A DNA stretch of 64,000 bases from contig NC_086182.1 of the NCBI RefSeq assembly GCF_023053635.1, positions 3,361,001 through 3,425,000 of the forward strand, in the 5' to 3' direction. Below are positions 56,290 through 64,000 of this stretch, piece after piece. The notes under the pieces are model-generated. The model worked only from the letters and a program-made list of their open reading frames with translations. It was not told where the DNA came from and did no database searches. The stretch's first letter is position 1; each line of letters begins with the position of its first letter. This DNA is from Elgaria multicarinata webbii (Eukaryota; Chordata; Lepidosauria; Squamata; Anguidae). A program made the position numbers and the translations under genes.

Positions 56290-57874
56290 TATGAATTCCG
56301 AACTGTAGGTGATTTATTCACAGTTTGCCGTTGTTTGTTTGCTGAATAGGTTATTTTCTCTTTATAGCATACAAAGGGCATGTTTTTAATATTACAAAAG
56401 AAGCTACCAACAAAATGTAAAGATAGAAATTCAACAGCAAAACCCCCAAAGATATGTACAAACTAATTCATAGTTTAGTTTACATCTCACTTTTAATGGA
56501 TTACTTTTAATTTTTTTAAACAGCGATTCAAGACATGAATCTTTTGATTTCAGTTCCTACTTTTGGAATCTGCAAACCATCTTACGTCAAAAAAAAAAAA
56601 GTGTGAGAGAGAAGTATTCAAACACACATGCAACTCAAAAGGCACTCAAAAGGCCACAGGTTCCTGAGCATAGTCAGGATGTATACTCCCAAATATATGT
56701 ATGGGCTAATGAAACTAAAAATACTTTTAAAACCTTGTAATTAGGACATATTTGGCTCCAAGAAAATACTAGCTGAAACCTGCAGACAAGGACAACATGC
56801 AGGCTTCAATAATCAAAGCTTTTCTGAATGAATTCTCAAGCATTTTGGCCATGACACAGTTTTAGCTCCAGCACATACATAGTTCTCCCAACTGAATGTG
56901 AAGGCCCAGATCCTGAGAAGTACCCTGTTGCTTTAAAAGCAAGTATGGCTCTTTCTACGCCAGCTCTGAAGTGATCCAAGCTGCCATGTTTTGCAGAATT
57001 CAACTGTTCAATTCACTTCTTAGACAAGAACCCTCTTTGGATCTGAACATGACAACCCAACAAGCATATCTGTCCATTCGCCTCAATGCTGGGGAACGTT
57101 CCCGTACTTAATGACATGCACACACACACAAATGCATCGTCTAATACTGAGGCTACTTGTACAGTGACCTGTGGGTGGACTGGAAACTGCTGCACTAGAG
57201 CAACCCAACCCACCTCTACTTCTGTATTCCACAAAATGAATTAAAAATACATGCAATGTTTAAAAATATATTTCTTGAAAACAAAATAGGATACATTATA
57301 TAAAGGATTCAACTCATCAGGAAAATGTTACAAGCCCCAAATGCTGAATGAATTAAAAAAAAAACCAAAAAACATGAATAAAAAAGTTGAACCCTGGTGC
57401 ACAACCACTGAAGACAGTGGGATTTAGTCAAGGCAGTAACTGACCCTTAACATTTTGGAGTTCAGCCAGAAGAACAAAACCTAGAGGTCATCAAGTAGAA
57501 ATGACATGTTACATTTAGGTTAACAATTACCGAACATTTTACAGATTTGTGCTCTTCACATTTAACTGAAAGGTCCAAGTTTGGCTAGTTGTATTTAAAT
57601 TATGTCTGTAACAGGCAGGCAATTGGTAACAATCCTCAGATTTAGCATCCCCTGTGGCTCTTTGAAGATCCACAGAAAAATACAAGTTTGCCACTAGTTG
57701 ATTGAAACCTTTTAAGCTATGCATAGGAATGTACAGATAAGGGGTGGAATTTGCATTTTCTCTGCAAAGGTATATAAGGCTTTTTTTAATTATTTTTCTC
57801 TCTGTGCCTCAAGACCATTTGAATTAAAGCAGTCATCATAAGAAGTTCCAAAAGGAAACTCTCAGTTTTCTCAG
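56290..57874 (-). other. GMCL1: GMCL1 3' UTR (inferred)
   Basis: Repeat-free DNA follows the GMCL1 stop on the minus strand for about 1.6 kb. A minus-strand AATAAA sits near 56312 (GTGATTTATTCACAG on the plus strand), with an A-rich stretch before it. The absence of LINE or SINE insertions here, in contrast with both flanks, supports a transcribed, constrained UTR. The exact end is an estimate. Confidence 0.55.
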
Positions 57875-57991
57875 TTAATCCGGCTGTCCATAATTTTCTC
57901 TTCTCTTTTCTGGGGAAGTATACAAGAAGTTGCAACAGATATACAGAGGGAAGACCAACAGGCGGCTGTCCAAATTCATCACTACCTGTTC
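57875..57991 (-). CDS. GMCL1: GMCL1 (germ cell-less), last coding exon
   Basis: Acceptor CCTTTTCAG, then EQVVMNLDSRLLVFPLYICC and NFLYTSPEKRRENYGQPD, stop TAA at 57875. The residues match the end of vertebrate GMCL1 almost throughout; the last ten diverge, as in other species. GMCL1 is a BTB/BACK protein of the nuclear envelope. Its fly relative Gcl is an adaptor for CUL3 ubiquitin ligase, needed for germ cell formation. The BTB and BACK parts lie beyond the right edge of the window, and this exon belongs to the conserved C-terminal domain. Confidence 0.92.
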   Translation of the reverse strand, partial: EQVVMNLDSRLLVFPLYICCNFLYTSPEKRRENYGQPD

Positions 57992-58481
57992 CTGAAAAGG
58001 AAACATAATTAAATATTTTTGGCTGAGGAGAAAAATGCTTTCCCCCTTATAACTGAGAATGGCTACTAAAGTTCTAGAAGAAACAAAACAAGAAATACTG
58101 AAAGCAATTAATTTTGCCCAACATTGTGCAGCTTGGGAGATGCTGCTTAGCAAGGCATTGCTCCGAATTTTAGTGTTGTGTTCCAAGTATTTGTAGAGGG
58201 GGAAATAACAGATTTAAATCAGAGTTATTGCTCCTCTAAGCTCCACCTACTTTGCACTGCAACCTGTACTTTTCATGCTGTCAAGGACAATTATCTTTAA
58301 CTGATCTTCCAAACATCTCACATGGAATGAAGCAAGAAATACTGAATTTGTAAGATTACTCTGCCAGATTTCAGTTGCAATCATAGCAACAATTAGTCTT
58401 CAAATGGGAAATTTTTTAACTGGTTTAAGGGCTTTAGCATTGGGCAGCCTATTGCAACTATATCCAGCAAAACTTTGCTCT
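57992..58481. other. GMCL1: GMCL1 intron, nothing assigned
   Basis: No repeat or other feature recognised. Confidence 0.6.
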
Positions 58482-58915
58482 TAGTCATAGAATTATAGAA
58501 TTGTAGACTTGGAAGGAGCCTCTAAGGACATTGAGTCCAACCCCCTGCTCAATGCAGGAATCCACCTTAAAGCATCCCTGACAGATAGCTGTCCAGCTGC
58601 CTCTTGAAGGCCTCTAGTGTGGGAGAGCCCACCACCTCCCTAGGTAACTGATTCCATTGTTGTACTGCTCTGACAGTCAGGAAGTTTTTCCTGATGTCCA
58701 CCCAGAATCTGGCTTCCTGTAACTTGAGCCCATTCATCCGTGTCCTGCACTCTGGGAGGATCGAGAAGAGATCCTGGCCCTCCTCTGTGTGACAACCTTT
58801 CAAGTACTGGAAGAGTGCTATCATGTCTCCCCTCAGTCTTCTCTTCTCCAGGCTAAACATGCCCAGTTCTTTCAGTCTCTCCTCATAGGGCTTTGTTTCC
58901 AGACCCCTGATCATA
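58482..58915 (-). repeat. CR1 3' fragment in a GMCL1 intron
   Basis: AGAATTATAGAATTGTAGAC (degenerate end), then the ORF2 tail on the minus strand: [30 protein letters not shown] and AVQQWNQLPREVVGSPTLEA. Unlike the copies at 8724 and 18986 it keeps ATG ATA after GD, with no stop there. Confidence 0.92.
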
Positions 58916-58919
58916 CTGG

Positions 58920-59502
58920 TTGCCCTCCAACTGCAATACTGCTGCCTTTGAAGATGGTTCAGAAACTTCAGCACGTGCAGAATGCAGCTGCCAGAAAGTT
59001 GATAGGGGAGAGGTGATTTGATCATAATATCTATAGTGTACCAGCTGCACTGGGTACCAGTGTGTTTCTGAGCCCAATTCAAAGTGCTGATATTGACCTT
59101 TAAAGACTTAAATGGTCTGGAACGAAAATACTAGAAGCATCCCCTTTACCCACGTCAGCCTGACTGCACTTTAAGTTCAGCAAGAGAGGCCCTTCTCATG
59201 GGCCCACCTGTAAAAGCAGTTAGGTGGGCAACCGCACGAATGGGCCTTTTCCGCAGTGGCCCCATAACTCTGGAATAACTTGCCACTGGGGATCTGCCAG
59301 GCCCTGTCATTGTGAGCTTTTAAAAAGGCCCTAAAAACATACTATTTTACTCTGGTCTTCCCTTGAAGTGCTTACTGTCGTTGCTGTTTTTATCAGTTTT
59401 AATACTGCATCAGTTTTTATTATATGTTTCATTATTGTACTCTGCCTTGGGAGGGCTCCTGTTCTGAAAGATGGCCAAGAAATACTTTAAATAAATAAAT
59501 AA
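58920..59502 (+). repeat. Decayed L2-type LINE 3' end in a GMCL1 intron
   Basis: The L2 ORF2 end is recognisable only piecewise (MVQKLQHVQNAAARKLIG, then GPFPQWPHNSGITCHWG-like remnants). It is followed by a CTCTGCCTTGGGAGGG 3' UTR and TTTAAATAAATAAATAAA. It abuts the CR1 fragment head to head. Confidence 0.75.
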
Positions 59503-60602
59503 AGCCCTACTACATAGTGTAAATACCACCATATTTAGTTGTATAAACATTTGCACCATTCTTTGGGAAATGTATGAAGCATCAATGAGAAACGTCATGA
59601 TTTAAACCATGATTTAAACCAATCTAACCTTGATGGGTGGGGTTCATACACAGGGGCTGACCAACTGCCTTATTTGGGCTCAGAAAGGTGTTTTTTCTCC
59701 AGGACAAAGTTAGCTAGTAATTATGGGATTAGGTTTGTCCAAACAATATGTTCTGCTGGAAACATGCAAGTGCACCTGCTGTAGCACAAATCGCGGCAGA
59801 GTGCTGGCCTTTGCATGAGCTTACCTTATAGCAGAAGACAGAAGCCGAGATCACTGTGGAGGCTTCCAGCTAGAATGGGTCGTGTCTCCCCACTCAAGGG
59901 GGGGTCTTTTTTGAAGAAGAAAAAAAGTTCCTCTCCACCAGGTGTCATCCACACTGAGTGACCTGGAGACTGTCTTAAGCTGAATGCTCCCATGTTCCTC
60001 ATGCTTAAAAAGCATGCACAGAGAGAGGGATGCTTGCAGGAATAAAGCTGCCGAAAGCTACGTCTCCCCACTACAGACCCCCCCTTCTTTTGTCCTTGCT
60101 CTGCTGCTCACCCAGCTCCTGCTCTTTCGGTCCTTCCCTTCTGCAGTCATTCTTCCTCCTCAGCCCATAAAACACCAAACGTCTCCCACCCACCCAACTA
60201 TTCCCAACCTCAGCAGACATAGGTTTAGAGACAAGCATTCAACAGCTGCCGGTTCCCCTTTATAAAAAGAATGTTCCACCACGCTGCTTGAACTCTGCCT
60301 TGGGAAGCCTGAGCACTCTTAAAATGAAATCCAGGCCTAGTTCTCAGAGTAGTTCTGTGGACCAGAAAGACCAACTACTGAAGCATCATGCACGATTTAC
60401 CACATAGGCACATCGCAAAATATGGGAAACACAGTTTAGCATCCTAAGAAATAGTTTTAGGATAGCCAATGCTGGAAGTCAATCCCTTTCCCTGCTTTTA
60501 TTCTTGCAGCTACTTACAAATGAAACTGAATTTTCAAAGCAAGAACATTCACTTTTCATGCAATAGCGTTTGAAATGAACAAAAGCACTTCAAAACACAT
60601 AC
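59503..60602. other. GMCL1: GMCL1 intron, nothing assigned
   Basis: Short frames only; no repeat family recognised. Confidence 0.5.
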
Positions 60603-60690
60603 CTGGTCTTTTTCCAGGGTTAATATCTGATATCCTGCAGTTCTACTACAAATAAGTTTTCCGTTGCTGTCAAAAGATGCCAGACGCAAT
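60603..60690 (-). CDS. GMCL1: GMCL1, penultimate coding exon
   Basis: The exon runs from after GGTCTTAG to before GTATGTG and reads LRLASFDSNGKLICSRTAGY then QILTLEKDQ, as in vertebrate GMCL1. It joins the preceding exon within the Arg codon (AG plus A), which fixes the acceptor at 60691-60692 and rules out a competing TTTTTACAG acceptor 34 bases upstream. It ends on a codon boundary, matching the start of the last exon. Confidence 0.92.
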
Positions 60691-61571
60691 CTAAGACCAG
60701 AAGAGAAGTTACACTCAGCAAGCTGTAAAAAAAAGGGGGTTTCTGGGAAGGAAAATGGTGGTGGTGGTGGTGGTGGGGGAATAGAGAGGCATTTTTTGTA
60801 GCCCCCACTACCATTGCCAGAACCTGTACAGCTTCTCCCAGTAGCCTGGGGGTGAAGGGAAAGGAGGAAAAGTGACAGAACCTGTAAAGCTGCTATGAAA
60901 AACTTGAATTGCCCTCTAAAGGGCCCAAGTAGATTGCACGCAGGTAAACACTGTGGCCGTTATTTGTGGTTGGAAGACATTGTTTGGCTTTTCATGTTTA
61001 ATGGTAACTTGTTGGCATATATTTTGCCTCTAAACATAGTTCTCTGCACATCCAGACACTGGAATTCAGCCTGTATGACTTTGGCAAGAGCCTTAATATT
61101 GTGTCTACAAATCATTTAGCAAGTTTGCCAGCATCTATATACAAGCTGAAATGCTGAAGGAACTGGGCAAGGTGGGGAGCACAAACCCTTTGCTCTTCTT
61201 GTTCCTTCCCCAATCCTTTTGGGATGGGAGCCTTGGAAACAGTTTCCTTGAGCCCAGCTTCGCCTCTCGCCAGGTGTTTCTTGAGTGGTACGTGGGTTCA
61301 GCTCCCCCATTCTCCAGCAATTGTTTTGCAATGGAGAGAACCTAACCCTGCTCAGGGAAGAGGAAGGAGACTCTGCAAAATCGCACCAAAGAGTAGACTT
61401 TGAGGCCAATTCCCAGCCAACAGCTGGGACCTGCACACGTCCCTCCACCCCAAGAATATTCCTGTGGCACCAGGGAAGCCTGCCTGGAGGAGGAGTGGAA
61501 GGGGGCAGCTCAACACTCCCCTCCTTTTTTTCTGCAAGGGTAGTTGGTCTCTACCATCAGGAGTGTGGTGT
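60691..61571. other. GMCL1: GMCL1 intron, nothing assigned
   Basis: Contains a short (GGT)n near 60759-60775. Nothing else recognised. Confidence 0.5.
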
Positions 61572-61812
61572 GAGAGCCAGTGTGGTGTAGTGGCTAAAGT
61601 GTCGGACTGGGAGTCGGGAGATCCGGGTTCTAGTCCCCACTCAGCCGTGGAAAACCACTGGGTGACTTTGGGCCAGTTGCAGACTCTCAGCCCAACCTAC
61701 CTCACAGGGTTGATGTGTGAGGCTAAAATGGAGAGAAGGATTATGTATGCTCCCTTGGGTTCCTTGGAGGGAAAAAAGGCAGGCTGTAAATGCAATAATA
61801 AATAAATACATA
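61572..61812 (+). mobile_element. tRNA-derived SINE (Sauria-type) in a GMCL1 intron
   Basis: The 5' part is tRNA-like with an A box (TGGTGTAGTGGCTAA) and a B box (GGGTTCTAGTCCCCACT) for RNA polymerase III. The tail domain GGGTGACTTTGGGCCAGTTG and CCTACCTCACAGGGTTGATG is shared by squamate SINEs. It ends GTAAATGCAATAATAAATAAATA. Not a functional tRNA gene: the cloverleaf 3' half is replaced by the SINE body. Confidence 0.85.
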
Positions 61813-62032
61813 AGTAGATAAGAGAAGCTCCCCTGCCCTGCAGACCCCTCCAGTGTGATTTCTTCGCTGTCTGTGGGCAATGAGGTCTACAAAAAATATA
61901 CGCGTAGCTGTCGAAGTTCTGCACTGTGGCGTGGCATGGCATGACCAAGGAACAGAACCCAGGGCAGGGCTCTTTTATTTTCATTTATTTAGAATTATGT
62001 TTAGGCCGCCTTCAAAGCCCAGCCACACACAC

Positions 62033-62178
62033 CTGAAAGCAATGTTCCTCCGGGGTTGCAGACTGACTGAGCCACTGCACGGCTGGTTCAGGGTGTTGCG
62101 CTTGAAGACGATGTAACGGTTGGTGTACGTGACCAGCAGGTCGAAGCCAAAGTTGAAGCCTGTCCATCGCCAACAATA
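62033..62178 (-). CDS. GMCL1: GMCL1, internal coding exon
   Basis: Acceptor ATTTCTTCAAG and donor GTGTGTG. It encodes YCWRWTGFNFGFDLLVTYTN, RYIVFKRNTLNQPCSGSV and SLQPRRNIAF plus the first two bases of an Arg codon. Only conservative differences from mammalian GMCL1 are evident (for example IVF for IIF). The Trp/Phe-rich core is the most conserved part of the C-terminal domain. Confidence 0.93.
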
Positions 62179-62431
62179 CTTGAAGAAATAAAAGTGACAA
62201 TTGACTGAAGTACATTTAGGATTTTTCATTCTGGACTTGAATAGTTTGCCACGGGCCTATTTTGACACTTTAATGTGTGAGCTCAGCCTAGGAAGCCTGT
62301 AATATTCTAATAGCTTCAGTTTAATTTTATTGCTTTAAAAAAGTTACATGGGTTATCAATGCAGTGGCGTGCTGGCATTTGTTAACTAGTTATACAATTT
62401 TAAAAGAACTTAGAAAAATATTTGTGCTTAC

Positions 62432-62499
62432 ATCGCCATCCTTGGCAAGTTTTCTGCCACATCGCATACTACTTCCTTCAAGTTCCTCCTTGTTCATTT
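62432..62499 (-). CDS. GMCL1: GMCL1, internal coding exon (first in the window)
   Basis: Acceptor GCCTCAAG and donor GTAAGC. The exon reads MNKEELEGSSMRCGRKLAKD then GD and continues into YCWRW of the next exon on a codon boundary. The human protein has INKEELEGNSMRCGRKLAKDGE at this place. The gene enters the window from the right; about 1.5 kb of intron follows to the edge and no further exon was recognised there. Confidence 0.92.
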
Positions 62500-64000
62500 C
62501 TTGAGGCCTTGAACATACAAAACAACCTTTTATAAAATGGCATTCTATCAAAAGAAACAGCAAACAAAGCAGCTTGTTCAATGTGGTGTATAAAACACCC
62601 AAGCCAAACTGCAAATAAAATAAAGGTGTTTCCAACAGGGTGACGGCTTCTGCTCGCTAGTGGCATCACAAGCCCTTGCTCAACTATCCGTCTGAGCCGA
62701 CCCTTGAGTTATGCAAGCTGCTCTTGCGCTGGTGTAGAGCGAACAATGCACTCAGCGTAGCAGCCTCTTGCAGGACACCATTACTGCAAAGGAGAGGTGG
62801 AGGCGATGTTAGGGCAGCGGTTGAAAAGCTGGGTTTGTCAGCATCCTACTCTTCCTCAGGGCTCGTTTCTGGCTCGTACGCTGGCGTAACATTATACAAA
62901 TGAAACACAAAGCAAAACTACTCCTGGTGGTCAATGGAGCGCCCCAGAGAACTCCGAGCCATAATGCTGATTCCCCCATGCTCCCCGGCCCCGCCAGCCA
63001 CAAGAGTCCAACTAAGTAAGTAGTCAATCACAGAACAGAGCTAGGAGTATAAGCACCTGATCAAGAAAACCCAGTTCACACATATTTAATTATCCCACTT
63101 TTGGGGGCTAACAAGCCCGCCCCCAAGATGACTTAGAATTAAATTACATGTTACGCAACCAATACACTGAAAATCTGAGGCTGTAAATATAAATAAAGCG
63201 AATAGAACTGGAGTTTGCAGATTAAAACAAAGACCAACGCAACAGGGGGAAACACATACCAGGGAGCTGCATCACTCTAATCTCAAACCATGCTGACTGG
63301 GGCAATGGGAGTTGTAGTCCAAAACATCTGGAGGACATCAGCTTGCCTACCCCGATCTAGATGTTTAACAAACCTAGTTTTTATGTTTTCCACCAGTTCA
63401 CCCAGAACAGACAGTAGTTTCACGGGTCTGTAGCTTAGCTTCCTGGTTACCCCCTAGATCCCTTTTTAAAAACCATGGGTATATCAACTACCTTTCACAA
63501 GAAAGCTGATTTTAATGACTAAGGGCGCAGTCCTATGGGTTGTACCCTCAATGATTGGAAGCCCCTGAACTCAAAGGTTATATAATCATTCTATGTAGGG
63601 CGGGAAGACCTTCACCTCCCTGTCCTCCCAAGATGGGCTTTTTCACCCATTTAGCTGGGGGCTCTTTGGCAATGAAGAGTAACTGAAACGCCCCCTTCTT
63701 TGAGGTCAACTTACCGAACTCAGAGAGTGGCCGGCGTATTCCTTTCTGCACCGGCAGCCGGAGAAAGGGAGTGGAGCTCCAATTCCTCCTTCTGAGGTTG
63801 AAGTGCTGCCTCCAACCTTGGACTGGGGCATTTGAAATGTCCTATGGTCCCTCAGACACTGTCTAGGAGCCATAGGATTGCTCCCATATTGTATAGTTGT
63901 GTTGGAAGGTCAACAAATTCACATTTAAATTCTGAAAGAATCCTTGGGTATATTTCATCTGTTACACTTATTTTTTCAGTTTAACAAACCTAGTTTTTAT
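62500..64000. other. GMCL1 intron or edge DNA, one repeat motif
   Basis: The motif GGGAGTTGTAGTCCAAAACA with CATCTGGAGGACATCAGCTT at 63305-63350 is a common interspersed repeat piece in reptiles. TTTAACAAACCTAGTTTTTA occurs at 63365 and again at the last bases of the window. No further exon recognised. Confidence 0.4.

Noticed and set aside
60691-60724. Alternative GMCL1 acceptor TTTTTACAG at 60725
   Set aside because: Its use would add 34 bases and break the frame; the acceptor at 60691 restores the known Arg-Leu-Arg-Leu junction.
61572-61640. tRNA gene (A and B boxes present)
   Set aside because: No full cloverleaf; continues into a SINE body and an AATAAATA tail.
62809-63027. Minus-strand ORF as a further GMCL1 exon
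   Set aside because: No match to the BTB/BACK region and no consensus splice sites.

Overview
The window looks like nuclear DNA of a squamate reptile. The evidence is the repeat mix: a nearly full-length CR1 LINE whose ORF1 carries an esterase domain, many CR1 3' ends finishing in repeats of ATTCTATG, several L2-type LINE fragments with AATAAATAAA tails, an Ingi/Vingi-like LINE, a tRNA-derived Sauria-type SINE, and palindromic hAT-like MITEs. Host genes are sparse, split into exons, and all confidently recognised ones lie on the minus strand.

Region by region. (1) 1-6531 is one copy of a segmental duplication; the other is 41733-48242, in the same orientation, about 41.7 kb away and about 98-99% identical by eye. 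Each copy holds the last exon of a divergent PITX3-like homeobox gene (5064-5573 and 46935-47444). (2) 6532-8720 holds three palindromic MITEs and unclassified repeats. (3) 8724-13178 is a CR1 LINE with ORF1 and ORF2. (4) 13200-30600 is mostly repeats: a complete 320-bp hAT-like MITE with an 8-bp target duplication, a 148-bp palindromic array, a 111-bp near-perfect palindrome, a 33-bp minisatellite, L2 and CR1 pieces, and long stretches with nothing recognised. (5) 30770-41103 holds an unrecognised minus-strand gene, read through exons A (34016-34729), B (33468-33599) and C (31053-32227), whose splice sites and phases agree. A 5.06-kb Vingi-like LINE (35028-40088) lies between two 1.3-kb direct repeats that each contain a whole exon A, so the gene has a duplicated, frame-neutral exon. 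(6) 48243-56290 is intergenic: L2 and CR1 pieces, a probable solo LTR, and unassigned DNA. (7) 56290-62499 is the 3' end of GMCL1 (germ cell-less) on the minus strand: four coding exons and a long 3' UTR.

How they relate. GMCL1 is the one clear orthologue and anchors the locus. The PITX3-like exon and the unrecognised Pro/Ser-rich gene lie downstream of it and are caught up in recent duplications. Copy-specific insertions (a CR1 fragment only in segment copy 2, a 56-bp L2 tail only in exon-A copy A) suggest that CR1 and L2 machinery stayed active after the duplications. Part of the duplicated structure could be an assembly artefact (two haplotypes joined in tandem); the sequence alone cannot exclude that.
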